Origin: an uncultured Bacteroidia bacterium
Lineage (GTDB): Bacteria > Bacteroidota > Bacteroidia > Bacteroidales > Prolixibacteraceae
Length of the DNA: 62,692 nt
NCBI GenBank assembly: GCA_903850335.1
Contig: CAINLJ010000004.1
Location: 1 to 62,692, forward strand
Direction: 5' to 3'
In this document: in pieces, positions 35,421-45,006 of the stretch
Numbering within the stretch: position 1 is the stretch's first letter
How the letters are laid out: each line of letters opens with the position of its first letter
Made by a program: the position numbers and the translations under genes
The notes under the pieces: model-generated
Seen by the model: the letters and a program-made list of their open reading frames with translations, nothing else
Databases searched by the model: none
What the model was told of the DNA's origin: nothing

Positions 35421-36687
35421 ATTTATTGTTTCCTTAAAAAAAGAGACCCTTCTTTTCCTGAGTGATAAAGTGGGATTGGTATTGATGTTTGGGATGCCTG
35501 TAATTCTTGTTTTTGTTATAACAATCATTCAGGATAGTGTTTATCAAATTTTAGATAGTAACCGGATTTCAATGCTGATTGTTAATCATGATGCCGGAGA
35601 ACTTGGTAAGAGGTTGGTTTCTCAGATCGATTCTTCCGGTATGTTTAAAATTGAAGTGGATAATTCGATCAGGTTCGAAGATATTAAAAGCAGGATCGCG
35701 CAAAAAAAAGTCCTCACAGCCGTTTGCATTCCTTCGGATTTCTCAAAAAAACTTCAAAGTAAATCCAGTCAGTTAAGTAGCATTATACTTACTGATTTCG
35801 GTCTTTCAGATGCCGGCTCAATTAAATTGCCGGATATTGAAACAATAACGATACAATTTTTTCATGATCCAGTACTTCAGGAGAGTTTTTGTTACTCAGT
35901 CCTTAATATCCTGCGTGTAAATCTATCTGTAATTGAAAGCAGCCGAATGATAGAAAATATTTATGAACAAATGGGGGTATCATCCGACTCTTCGCATCTT
36001 AAGGAAATAATGCAAAAAAACAGAATCAGCATAAATAGGATTGTTGCCTCTCAGGGAACTCAAAATGAAATACCCAGCTCGACGCAACATAACGTACCTG
36101 CATGGACCATATTTGCAATGTTTTTCATGGTCGTTTCATTGGGAACAAATATTGTAAAAGAGCGGACCACAGGAAGTTTTTTAAGGATTAAAACTATTCC
36201 CGGAAGTTTTACAATTGTATTGTTGAGTAAACAGGTTATTTATACAATTATTGCATTCTTACAGGTTCTTGTTATTTTTAGCATCGGGTTATTCATACTG
36301 CCATTAATAAATTTGCCCCCACTCGAGATCCCGGAAAACATTTCTGGAATTTTGGTTGTAGTTTTTGTGTGCAGTTTTGCGGCTGTAAGTTATGCACTTA
36401 TGATAGGCACATTGGCAAATACGGCTGATCAATCCAATGGATTTGGTGCAATCTCGATTATTATTTTTGCTGCTTTAGGAGGAGTTTGGGTACCTACCTT
36501 TATAATGCCACATTATTTGCAGGTGATAAGTTTGTTATCTCCGCTTCATTGGTGTATTGAAAGTTTTTATGTGTTATTTTTAAAGCATGGTAATTGGAGT
36601 GATCTGGGAAAACCTGTTATTGTTTTACTCTCCTTCAGTTTACTTTGTCAGTCAGTAGCTTATATGAAGATAAAATTAGATCAGTAA
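35413..36687 (+). CDS. ABC-2 type exporter permease
   Basis: Inner-membrane permease of 424 residues. One transmembrane segment near residues 20-40 is followed by a ~200-residue extracytoplasmic domain, then five segments at the C-terminus. The ABC-2 block VSLGTNIVKERTTGSFLRIK and the GGVWVPTFIMP motif are present. It forms the exporter with the overlapping ATPase gene. It lies 21 bp before the ACP gene. Confidence 0.92.
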   Translation: MFRFIVSLKKETLLFLSDKVGLVLMFGMPVILVFVITIIQDSVYQILDSNRISMLIVNHDAGELGKRLVSQIDSSGMFKIEVDNSIRFEDIKSRIAQKKVLTAVCIPSDFSKKLQSKSSQLSSIILTDFGLSDAGSIKLPDIETITIQFFHDPVLQESFCYSVLNILRVNLSVIESSRMIENIYEQMGVSSDSSHLKEIMQKNRISINRIVASQGTQNEIPSSTQHNVPAWTIFAMFFMVVSLGTNIVKERTTGSFLRIKTIPGSFTIVLLSKQVIYTIIAFLQVLVIFSIGLFILPLINLPPLEIPENISGILVVVFVCSFAAVSYALMIGTLANTADQSNGFGAISIIIFAALGGVWVPTFIMPHYLQVISLLSPLHWCIESFYVLFLKHGNWSDLGKPVIVLLSFSLLCQSVAYMKIKLDQ

Positions 36688-36708
36688 TAACAGTTAAGAT
36701 TATTAAAT

Positions 36709-36978
36709 ATGGACAAGGCTGAATTGATATTAAATCTGAAGAAGCAGATTATTCAATACGTTAATATTTTGGACTATAAGCCAGATCAGATTGGTGATGA
36801 CCTCCCTTTATTCGGACCTGATGGCCTTGGACTCGATTCAATTGATGCACTTGAGTTGTCTGTCATGCTTGAACGGGAATATGATATTAAACTGACAAAC
36901 CCCGCTGAGGCAAGAAAAATATTTGTAAGCGTTAATTCTATTGCCGAATATATCATTTCGACAAAGTCGTCCGAATGA
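36709..36978 (+). CDS. Acyl carrier protein (plus-arm ACP-KS-CLF module)
   Basis: The 89-residue ACP has its phosphopantetheine serine in LGLDSIDALEL (Ser44). It is a clear paralogue of the ACP at 56.2-56.5 kb: both share GLGLDSIDALEL and a matching C-terminal helix ending in AEYI. The KS gene overlaps its stop by four bases (ATGA). Confidence 0.95.
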   Translation: MDKAELILNLKKQIIQYVNILDYKPDQIGDDLPLFGPDGLGLDSIDALELSVMLEREYDIKLTNPAEARKIFVSVNSIAEYIISTKSSE

Positions 36979-38171
36979 CAAAGAATATCTACATCACCGG
37001 GTTTGGTTGCATTTCGCCTATTGGATTAAACGCAGATGAAAACCTTAGAAGTTTGCGTTCGGGTCAGGATGGGATTGGCAGATCTTTAAATTTACAGTCA
37101 CGCTATTCTGAATTGAAGCTTTTTGGTGAAGTAAAGGCTGATACCAATTCATTAGGAGCACCGATATATTTTCATCAGATTCCCGGATTAACAAGGACTG
37201 ATTTGTTAGCATTTACCGCATTTAATGAGGCCATTCAACATTCAAAGCTGACACCTGAGGAAATATCTTCACATGATACTGCCTTTATATCAGCAAGTAC
37301 AGTCGGCGGAATGTGTCTTACCGATGAACTATATGCAGATGCAAATTTTCTTTCTGCAGGTTCTGAATTTGTACATTCATACAGTGGCGCGGCCCACACC
37401 TTACAAATTGCGAAGTTCTTTGGTATGAAGGGCTTTACAAATACGATCAACACAGCCTGTTCTTCCTCCTCAAATGCGATAATGATGGGAATGAGACTGA
37501 TACGATCCGGAAGGTTTAAGCGTGCTATTGTTGGTGGAGCGGAAAGCATGGCAAAATATACAATAAACGGATTCAATTCTCTCCAAATCTTATCTGAAAA
37601 TAAGTGCAAACCATTTGACATTCACAGGGATGGTTTGAATTTGGGTGAAGGATCTGCTTATGTGGTTCTTGAATCAGAGGAGGTATGCAGTCATAAACCT
37701 CATTTGGGCAGGATAATCGGTGCGGGGAATTCGAATGATACCTTTCACCCTTCATCCTTATCGGAAAATGCGGTTGGCGTGACAAAATGTATGGAACTTG
37801 CCTTGATGGACGCACATATTTTGCCCTCAGACATCAATTACATCAATGCTCATGGAACGGGAACACAAAATAACGATCAGACAGAATTAGTTGGTTTTGC
37901 AAATATATTTCCTGTTATTCCACCCTTTAGCTCAACAAAGTCCTATACCGGTCACACCTTAGGTGCTTCGGGAGCGCTGGAAGCAATTTATTGTATTTTT
38001 TCCTTGATTCATAACGAGTTGTATCCTAACCTTCATACCGTTGATCCTGTTCCCGGGTACTGCGAGTCGCTGATTACTCATTTTACACCAGAAGTAAAGT
38101 TGGACTGTGTGATGTCAAATTCATACGGATTTGGTGGTAACTGCACATCACTACTTTTTGCAAAATCTTAA
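36975..38171 (+). CDS. Beta-ketoacyl-ACP synthase (KS of the plus-arm module)
   Basis: Condensing enzyme of 398 residues with the triad complete: cysteine in NTACSSSSNAIM, histidines in INAHGTGTQNND and KSYTGHTLGASG, and the end SNSYGFGGN. It is paralogous to the KS at 55.0-56.2 kb. Together with the adjacent CLF it resembles the ApeO:ApeC KS-CLF pair that elongates the polyene. Confidence 0.93.
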   Translation: MTKNIYITGFGCISPIGLNADENLRSLRSGQDGIGRSLNLQSRYSELKLFGEVKADTNSLGAPIYFHQIPGLTRTDLLAFTAFNEAIQHSKLTPEEISSHDTAFISASTVGGMCLTDELYADANFLSAGSEFVHSYSGAAHTLQIAKFFGMKGFTNTINTACSSSSNAIMMGMRLIRSGRFKRAIVGGAESMAKYTINGFNSLQILSENKCKPFDIHRDGLNLGEGSAYVVLESEEVCSHKPHLGRIIGAGNSNDTFHPSSLSENAVGVTKCMELALMDAHILPSDINYINAHGTGTQNNDQTELVGFANIFPVIPPFSSTKSYTGHTLGASGALEAIYCIFSLIHNELYPNLHTVDPVPGYCESLITHFTPEVKLDCVMSNSYGFGGNCTSLLFAKS

Positions 38172-38175
38172 TTAT

Positions 38176-39210
38176 ATGTATATTACTGATTTAAGAGCAA
38201 TTTCGCCACAGGCTACTTTTGATGCAGGTGGTTTACAGGATCATCCAACTTCTCATTCAGGGAACAAATATAATGCACAGGAACCGGATTATGCCGGTCT
38301 TATTGCCCCTATCCTGCTTCGTAGAATGGGAAAATCCATTCGTATGGGTATAGGTGCAGGACTTCCTTTAATCCAGAATCAGAGAAATATCGATGCAATC
38401 ATAATTGGATCATCTGAAGGAGGTTTGGAAGATTGTATAAAATTTCTGAATCAAATTGTATTGTATAAAGAGGGAACTCTTACCCCGACAAACTTTGTTC
38501 AGAGTACTCCGAATGCTCTGGCAGGAAGCCTGGCATTAATGAGCCGAAACACTTGTTATAATATCACACACGTTCACAAGGGAAACGCTTTTGAAAATGC
38601 GCTTATTGATGCCATGTTACTATTTGAAGAGGGTAAAGCGGATACTATCCTTGCGGGTAATGTGGAAGAAATTTCTGATTATAACTTCAATATTGAGACT
38701 CTGGCAGGGCAATTTAAAGTTGAGGATTCAACATCTGAGAATTTACTGGAGTCCGGCACGCCTGGTACGGTTTGCGGCGAAGGTGCCAGTATGTTTATTT
38801 TAAAGGATAAAGCAGACGATTATTTGGCGCGAATTGTCGATGTAGCACAAATCTCCTATCCAACTGAAGAAGAAATTCTAGGATTGATTATGGATACTTT
38901 AAAGAAAAACAATCTCAGACCGGAAGATATTGATACTTTAATCCTTGGAAAGAGCGGTGATTCCCATACCGATGTATGGTATACTGCCGTGAATCGTAAA
39001 CTTTTCCAGGAACAATCAATTTTCACATTTAAAGACCTTGTGGGGGAATATCCTACTTCAATTGCTTTTGCCACATATTTGGCAGCCTGCTTGATTTCAG
39101 GAAGAAATATAGGATGGAAATTAATCCTGCCACCCAAACCAATCAAACATATTCTCATTTACAATCATTATAAGGGAGTCCAGCATGGCCTTATATTGAT
39201 GAGCATATAA
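38176..39210 (+). CDS. Chain-length-factor-like KS lacking the catalytic cysteine
   Basis: The protein has 344 residues from the ATG at 38176. The frame is open back into the KS gene, but that extension is rejected because the ATG lies just after the KS stop. It has the thiolase fold of a KS, yet the segment aligned to the nucleophile reads THVHKGNAFENAL with no cysteine. Loss of the nucleophile is the hallmark of a CLF partner. Its gene ends 11 bp from the end of the converging minus arm. Confidence 0.87.
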   Translation: MYITDLRAISPQATFDAGGLQDHPTSHSGNKYNAQEPDYAGLIAPILLRRMGKSIRMGIGAGLPLIQNQRNIDAIIIGSSEGGLEDCIKFLNQIVLYKEGTLTPTNFVQSTPNALAGSLALMSRNTCYNITHVHKGNAFENALIDAMLLFEEGKADTILAGNVEEISDYNFNIETLAGQFKVEDSTSENLLESGTPGTVCGEGASMFILKDKADDYLARIVDVAQISYPTEEEILGLIMDTLKKNNLRPEDIDTLILGKSGDSHTDVWYTAVNRKLFQEQSIFTFKDLVGEYPTSIAFATYLAACLISGRNIGWKLILPPKPIKHILIYNHYKGVQHGLILMSI

Positions 39211-39221
39211 TTCGAATCTGT

Positions 39222-40361
39222 CTATGTTTTAGCCGAAACCGAATTCTTTAAGTTTACAGGATTGGCATACAATTTTAGGAATTCCTCTCTGAATTCTTGT
39301 TGATCAATATCAATCATATTGCTGACACTATTCAGATGGGAAATGAATTTTTCCTTTTCTGTTGCAGTATATTTCGATGAAAAAGCTTCACCACCATATA
39401 AAAGATCATAAGCAATATAGTTCGTTGGCCAGAGCTGGTATGACTCGTAAATCTGTCTGTCTACCTCTAATCCAATAGTGTGCAACAACTCCTTGTCGTC
39501 CATAGAATCAGATATTGAGTCAATAAATCCGGAAAGCGAATTACCAAAGACTAGTTTTGTACGGCCTTTATAACCACCAATCCCAGTTTTAATGCTGTTG
39601 AAGTCTTCACCCTCTTTTTTTACATATTTCCCGGACTTGGAACGACAGGTTTCATAAACTTTTAAATAGTCGCAAGGCTCGTATTCATATGAAACAGTAA
39701 GAGGCACAATGTTTAAGCTTTTTAAACGTTCTTTTTTACTCCCGGTACCACTCATGGCGAACATTCGTAACAGACCTTGCTGGGTGACGTCAATCCCATC
39801 TTTTGTTCTGCCCGCACGCTGGGCTATCCATATCGACTCATTTTTAAGTTCAATTGTCTGCCGCATATACTGCGAAAGCTCAAGTGAAATGCGTAATTGT
39901 TCCCTGTGATCTGAGTGGCGGAAAACTGTAAACATCTTATTTGACTTTCCGAAATCAATAATAAACGGAGTAGTCATAAGATTACTTCCAAAAGTAATCT
40001 GGGTTGTATTCATCGAATGGCTTACCAAAACATGTTGAAGCAATGCAGCATCCAAAACAATATCCCTGTGATTTGCTACAAACAAACAAGCCGTATCTTT
40101 ATCAAGACTTTCAATACCAGAGGAAATAAATTCATCCATCGTTAAATTAATCACAGCTTTAACCGCATGATCTATAACCCGTTTTTGAAAATCATACGAA
40201 CCGGTGATGGATAAAAAAAGATCTTTTATCTGTTGTCTGGTTAAATCAGGAAAAACAAGTTTGAATACCGGATAAAACTCATCATAATCCACCATCCTTT
40301 TCAGGGCATCAACAGTTTCGTTATCACTGTAACACCTTATTTTATCAAAATTGTTTTCCAT
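39222..40361 (-). CDS. PlsC/PlsB-like glycerolipid acyltransferase
   Basis: The protein has 379 residues. The acyltransferase motif is VANHRDIVLDAALL (an HX4D form), followed by QITFGSNLMT and a downstream IWIAQRAGRTKDGID block that stands in for the FPEG motif. It has no clear membrane segment. It may acylate a lipid with polyene or fatty chains or be a housekeeping phospholipid gene. Its own promoter-like dyad upstream suggests a separate transcript at the end of the minus arm. Confidence 0.8.
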   Translation of the reverse strand: MENNFDKIRCYSDNETVDALKRMVDYDEFYPVFKLVFPDLTRQQIKDLFLSITGSYDFQKRVIDHAVKAVINLTMDEFISSGIESLDKDTACLFVANHRDIVLDAALLQHVLVSHSMNTTQITFGSNLMTTPFIIDFGKSNKMFTVFRHSDHREQLRISLELSQYMRQTIELKNESIWIAQRAGRTKDGIDVTQQGLLRMFAMSGTGSKKERLKSLNIVPLTVSYEYEPCDYLKVYETCRSKSGKYVKKEGEDFNSIKTGIGGYKGRTKLVFGNSLSGFIDSISDSMDDKELLHTIGLEVDRQIYESYQLWPTNYIAYDLLYGGEAFSSKYTATEKEKFISHLNSVSNMIDIDQQEFREEFLKLYANPVNLKNSVSAKT

Positions 40362-40391
40362 ATTCGCTTTAATCGGGTTATTCGGTTCTAA

Positions 40392-40412
40392 TATTTGTAT
40401 TTGACAAATATA
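40392..40412 (-). promoter_or_regulatory. Promoter -7 box (TATATTTG) within a dyad
   Basis: On the minus strand TATATTTG (plus strand 40405-40412) matches TAnnTTTG, 43 bp before the ATG at 40361. It overlaps the inverted repeat TATTTGT (40392-40398) and ACAAATA (40404-40410). Confidence 0.5.
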
Positions 40413-40441
40413 CTTTCCTTTTCCAGAATAATTCTAAATAG

Positions 40442-41731
40442 CTATCGTTTATCAAGAAATGTGATGGGTTTCCTGTTTGATCCGGGGAATTGTATCTTTT
40501 GGATTTCATTGATATCCATAAATTCGATAAAGGGAGCCACGCGGATACGTGCCCTGAAATGATCCTTAATAAGCTTTTCCATTTCTTTTGAAGGATTTTC
40601 CACGCCTAATTTCAGTAGTACATTATCAGTGCCAATGCTGTTTGTTGAAACCTCCACTACGAAGTTCTTCACCTGTTCTATATCGTGAAGGATGTCGTAT
40701 ATAGCAGGTGGATAAAGAGTTGTACCTTTAAATTTTATCATCTGTTTTTTTCGTCCGATTACCGGACCCAGTCGCATTGTTGTGCGACCGCATTCACATT
40801 TTTCGGAATAGTGGTAGCAAATATCCCCGGTTTTAAACCGAAGTAAAGGCATTCCTTCAACACCAATATTTGTGATCGTTACTTCACCTGGTTCTCCCTC
40901 TTTTACGGGTTCGTCGTTTTCATCCAAAAACTCGACTATGATCATTTCGGGATGGTGATGACCTCCCTTGCCATATTCACATTCCGTAAAAGCTGTCCCC
41001 ATCTCCGTTGAGGCATAGGTTGAGAATAGTCGAATATCCCACTTTTCTTTGATTCGGGACCCCAGGGTATTCAGACTGAAATCGGTATTTCTTATGGCTT
41101 CACCAATACAGATTGCCTTCTTTATGGATGTTTTGTTCAGATTGATCTGATTATTCTCCGCAAATTCAATCAGCTTAATTATGAACGATGGTACTGTAAC
41201 AATACTTGTCGGCTGGACACGCAGGAAACTGTCAAACTGCAGTTCGGGATTTCCCGGACCTACCCGGACCACCCCGGCTCCCATCTTACGTATGCCTGAG
41301 AAATAGGCCAGACCAGCCATAAACCGCCGGTCCATAGTAACCATGAGCTGATAAACATCAGACGAATTGCCACCCGCACATAGGAACGAAATATATTCAT
41401 TATAGGCTAACCTTTCGAGGTCATTTTCAGTCATCGTAAAGGTTACGGGATCACCCAATGTTCCTGAAGTCGTGATGTAATCAATGATTTTACCTCTGCT
41501 AACGCACAAAAAATCCATGTTATTGTTTTGTAACATGTCCTTTGTAGTAGGCGGAATGGAGGCCAGGTCCGTAATCGTTTTAATGCGGTTCAGATCGATA
41601 TTATTATCCTTAAAGAACCTCTTATAAAAAGGCGAATTAGAATTCAGATACTGCAATAACTCAGGTAATCTTTCCTCCTGATATTTTTTAATCTCTTCTT
41701 TATCAGCTTTTTCTATTCTTGGTATAAACAT
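40442..41731 (-). CDS. PaaK-like AMP-forming acyl ligase (probable aryl starter activation)
   Basis: The protein has 429 residues in the phenylacetate-CoA ligase branch of the adenylate-forming family. The phosphate-binding loop is TTSGTLGDPVTFT, then YASTEMGTAF and LRFKTGDICYHY. A metal-type cysteine group (EKCECGRTT) sits in the C-terminal part, followed by GRKKQMIKFKGTTLYPP. It would activate 4-coumarate from the ammonia-lyase and load it onto CoA or an ACP, as ApeH does in characterised aryl-polyene pathways. Confidence 0.88.
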   Translation of the reverse strand: MFIPRIEKADKEEIKKYQEERLPELLQYLNSNSPFYKRFFKDNNIDLNRIKTITDLASIPPTTKDMLQNNNMDFLCVSRGKIIDYITTSGTLGDPVTFTMTENDLERLAYNEYISFLCAGGNSSDVYQLMVTMDRRFMAGLAYFSGIRKMGAGVVRVGPGNPELQFDSFLRVQPTSIVTVPSFIIKLIEFAENNQINLNKTSIKKAICIGEAIRNTDFSLNTLGSRIKEKWDIRLFSTYASTEMGTAFTECEYGKGGHHHPEMIIVEFLDENDEPVKEGEPGEVTITNIGVEGMPLLRFKTGDICYHYSEKCECGRTTMRLGPVIGRKKQMIKFKGTTLYPPAIYDILHDIEQVKNFVVEVSTNSIGTDNVLLKLGVENPSKEMEKLIKDHFRARIRVAPFIEFMDINEIQKIQFPGSNRKPITFLDKR

Positions 41732-41779
41732 TTTAATGAATCCGTTTTTATGACTAATGTAAAATGAGTGCCAGTTGTG

Positions 41780-43447
41780 TTATTTTGCTTTTTCAGAGCA
41801 GCGGGCGAGTAATTTTACAAGGTTTATATATTCTGATTGTTGCGGAATTTCAAGTTTAAGTGCCATTTTAAAGTAATCTGAGGCAAGCTTATAATCTTTA
41901 TTTTTAAAGTAGTAATTTCCAACTAGATACCATGGATAGTAAAAATTGTCGTTCAGTTTTATAAATTCGTCCAATTCCTTTTTTGTAAAGTGAGAATTGT
42001 CTTCAATGCCTTTTTTGAGGCTGTTAGCGACTTTTTTATAGGTCACAAATTTAAGGAATTCCGGACTATTTAATAACGGGTCTTCAGCAATACACTCATT
42101 GCCAAGGTACACGGGGTTTGAAATATACGATTGAGGATTAGAGAATATTTTATTCAGGTCATAGGCCACAAAGACACCTAATTGGAAAGGTGCTGCTGCT
42201 ACCCAAACTTTTCTTTCTTTGGGTTTGAATATAATTCCATGATGTGCAATAAGTTGATTGATAGACTTCTCATTTCCCAGTCCAATATTTATCCCATTTT
42301 CTCCTTTCCTGTCGCGAAGTAAACTTGCAATGTCACCTGCTGCGAAGGATCCAATGCTATCTATTAGTGCCTCGACACGATTAAACCTGTAATGAGAAGC
42401 ATCCTTAAACTGAGATATTGAATCCGGGGTGATGGGTTTGAGTGATGGGTGCTGGAAATGGTTTGTAACAGTCAGATAGTCCTTATGCGGCAGATAAAGA
42501 ACAATTTTTTTAGGTGTCTTTTCGATTAAGGCTACCCGGTTTTCTTTTGCAGAACCAATTAAAAATGATTCAGATACAAAGGTTTCATATTCTTTCGCAA
42601 TTTTAAAGGCTTCGTCTATTGTTGAGGCATATTGCAGGATTTTTCGCGCCAGAATCGAAACCGGAGTTTTACTAATCGTTGGAATTCCGGTTGGCTCTGC
42701 ATTGAGTGTGATTGTAAGTCCTTCCTTATTCATTCCGGAGACTACTCCGATCATCCCTCCCCAGGTAACGGACATGAAAGGGTGCCCTTCGTCAGGTTTC
42801 ATGAAGGCAATAATTTTGTTTTCCGAAAACCTGTCCCCCGCATAAAAATCAAAATTCCTTCCAATCAGCAGGCTTGAATCGGCGCTGTATTTATTCCATA
42901 CTCCAAAGCTTGTGCAACCAACAAGACACATACTTTGCAATGCATGGCCCATGTCGTGAGCACCATGATAGCTCATGATCCGTTGGAAAGGGGGAGCTAT
43001 ATAATTGAAGTTTTCTGATGCAGATTCAGAGACTCCCGCTACTTCGAGCTGATACTCAAGTGGCACATACTTTAACAGATCCCTGTTAAACCAACCCAGG
43101 AAAACATGAAGAAAGTTTAGGTATAACTTTGAGGTAACCAGTTGATTAATTTGATTTACAAACGCTTCTTCCTGGTAATTTACAAGATTTTTGGTTAACC
43201 TTCCATTTTTCAATCCCATCGTATATGGATCCCCCTGAACAAAAAGCTCCCACATGCCAAATTTGTTAAGCTTAAGCCAGCTATCACCACAAACTGTCAA
43301 TGAGTCACTGATCTTTACAACATTCAGTGCATTCTTCGGGACCAGTTGATGAACCGGCTCGTTCAGTTTGGTTACCCAAAAAAGATAGATCAAAAATGCA
43401 CCCGGCAACAAGGTGATGATCAGGAATATTTTTGTCCATTTCTTCAT
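41780..43447 (-). CDS. C45-family autoproteolytic acyltransferase/hydrolase with TPR tail
   Basis: The protein has 555 residues. An N-terminal transmembrane helix (about 7-25) precedes an Ntn-hydrolase of the C45 (acyl-CoA:6-APA acyltransferase) type. The autoprocessing cysteine is most likely Cys178 in LVGCTSFGVWN, followed by GRNFDF and the block TLNAEPTG. The last ~50 residues form a TPR-like hairpin (LVGNYYFKNKDYKLASDYFK). Such enzymes hydrolyse or form amide/ester bonds, so release or esterification of pigment chains is possible. The substrate is unknown. Confidence 0.85.
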   Translation of the reverse strand: MKKWTKIFLIITLLPGAFLIYLFWVTKLNEPVHQLVPKNALNVVKISDSLTVCGDSWLKLNKFGMWELFVQGDPYTMGLKNGRLTKNLVNYQEEAFVNQINQLVTSKLYLNFLHVFLGWFNRDLLKYVPLEYQLEVAGVSESASENFNYIAPPFQRIMSYHGAHDMGHALQSMCLVGCTSFGVWNKYSADSSLLIGRNFDFYAGDRFSENKIIAFMKPDEGHPFMSVTWGGMIGVVSGMNKEGLTITLNAEPTGIPTISKTPVSILARKILQYASTIDEAFKIAKEYETFVSESFLIGSAKENRVALIEKTPKKIVLYLPHKDYLTVTNHFQHPSLKPITPDSISQFKDASHYRFNRVEALIDSIGSFAAGDIASLLRDRKGENGINIGLGNEKSINQLIAHHGIIFKPKERKVWVAAAPFQLGVFVAYDLNKIFSNPQSYISNPVYLGNECIAEDPLLNSPEFLKFVTYKKVANSLKKGIEDNSHFTKKELDEFIKLNDNFYYPWYLVGNYYFKNKDYKLASDYFKMALKLEIPQQSEYINLVKLLARCSEKAK

Positions 43448-43455
43448 AATTTGTA

Positions 43456-44979
43456 TTATTGCCTTACTGTAAATTCCGAAGGATATGAGTTGTTAATATT
43501 TTGCATGATCTCGTTGATGTCCACGAAATTTCCACAGGTAATCAGGGCGCCACAAAGCACACCTGTTATGCCATGCAGGTTAACACTTTGGCCGGTTAGA
43601 AACAGGTTATCAATTTTTGTTCTTGGCGCAAGGTATGATTCAATAGGTCGGGTACAGTCTCGTACAATGCCGTACATGCTTCCTTCCTTTGTTCCTGTAT
43701 AATCTCTGAATGTAAGAGGGGAGGCGCTATAGGTAGTGTTAATAGCAGCCTGGATTTCCGGAAAAACTTTGGCAACCTGCTTAATTAATAACTGTTCCCT
43801 GTCCATTTTAAACTTTAAATATTCAGGTCCCCTCTTTTCAATTTTTGTATTCTCCCATTGTCTGACTTCATCGTACTTCATGTAGGTGATCACAGTGGCA
43901 CTTTCGGCAAATTCAGGATTTTTTTTGTCTGGTTTAAAATAGATCATCAGTCCCTGTGGCCATTCATCATCCCCATAATTATCAACACCCCAGACATTAC
44001 TTGTCCTGTAGCAGTAGTAATTTTTATTTAAGAATCTGAAGTGGTTTTTTTTCAGTACGATGTAAACACTAAAAGATGAAATTGTATTACGTAAACTATT
44101 CAGACGGTTCTTGTATGCCTTACGAATCTGCCCTTCAGGGATAAAATCCATTGTCAGCGAGGGGTGCATATTGGAAATAAATCTGGTTGCCTCGAAAATA
44201 TCTCCATTTTGGGTTTCAACTGACGAGATTAATTTGTCTTTAAAATGGAATTTAACTACTTCAGCCTTTGTACGAACCTGACCACCCATTGATCGGATCG
44301 ATTCAACTAAGGAATTGGATATCTGGCTTCCTCCATTGGATAGGCGCCAGGCACTTGTAATAAAAAAATGGTTAATTAAAGCATGGACATACAGGGGTGT
44401 AGTTTTCTCGCTACCGGCATACAATGGGTTCAATGCTGCCAAAACACTTCTTAATGTTAGGTTATCTGTCAGGCTGGCAATATATTCCCCGGTACTTGTA
44501 CCATAATAATTTATGTTAGTCATATCCATCAGGTTGACCTCCCTGAGATTAAAAATGTCTGATCCGTCACTCAGCTCTCTGATCTTTGTTGCATAGGCCT
44601 TTATAGCTACTTCCTCCCCTGGAAAATCGGCAATCAGGCTACTGACAAATCTTTCATACCCCATCGCGTATTTATATTCCCGTCCTTCAATATTTATGAT
44701 ATCAAAACCATCTTCATCTAATCGTTTCACTTCAACATCCGACAACAGATCAAGGTAGTTGAACAGTTTATGCAGAACTTCTCCCTCCCCCATACTACCG
44801 ACATAGTGCATTCCGGTATCAAATTTGCACCCTTTTCGGTTAAATGTCTGAAGGTTGCCTCCTGTTTGATGATGCTTTTCGAGAACACATACCTTAAAAC
44901 CAAATTTGATCAGGATATATGCGCAAGCCAGCCCTCCGAGTCCGCTACCAATAATCACGATATCGTATTTTTTTGTCAT
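43456..44979 (-). CDS. CrtI/CrtISO-like FAD-dependent oxidoreductase 1
   Basis: The protein has 507 residues from the ATG at 44979, which has an AGGAG eight bases upstream. A TTG nine codons earlier abuts the previous stop and is less likely. The FAD fingerprint is DIVIIGSGLGGLACAYIL, with CVLEKHHQTGGNLQTF, and the C-terminal FAD block LFLTGQSVNLHGITG. This phytoene-desaturase/carotenoid-isomerase family acts on polyenes and ring ketones. It is a paralogue of the gene just upstream on the same transcript. Confidence 0.9.
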   Translation of the reverse strand: MTKKYDIVIIGSGLGGLACAYILIKFGFKVCVLEKHHQTGGNLQTFNRKGCKFDTGMHYVGSMGEGEVLHKLFNYLDLLSDVEVKRLDEDGFDIINIEGREYKYAMGYERFVSSLIADFPGEEVAIKAYATKIRELSDGSDIFNLREVNLMDMTNINYYGTSTGEYIASLTDNLTLRSVLAALNPLYAGSEKTTPLYVHALINHFFITSAWRLSNGGSQISNSLVESIRSMGGQVRTKAEVVKFHFKDKLISSVETQNGDIFEATRFISNMHPSLTMDFIPEGQIRKAYKNRLNSLRNTISSFSVYIVLKKNHFRFLNKNYYCYRTSNVWGVDNYGDDEWPQGLMIYFKPDKKNPEFAESATVITYMKYDEVRQWENTKIEKRGPEYLKFKMDREQLLIKQVAKVFPEIQAAINTTYSASPLTFRDYTGTKEGSMYGIVRDCTRPIESYLAPRTKIDNLFLTGQSVNLHGITGVLCGALITCGNFVDINEIMQNINNSYPSEFTVRQ

Positions 44980-45006
44980 TCTTTGAATCTCCTGAATCAG
45001 TTTCAA

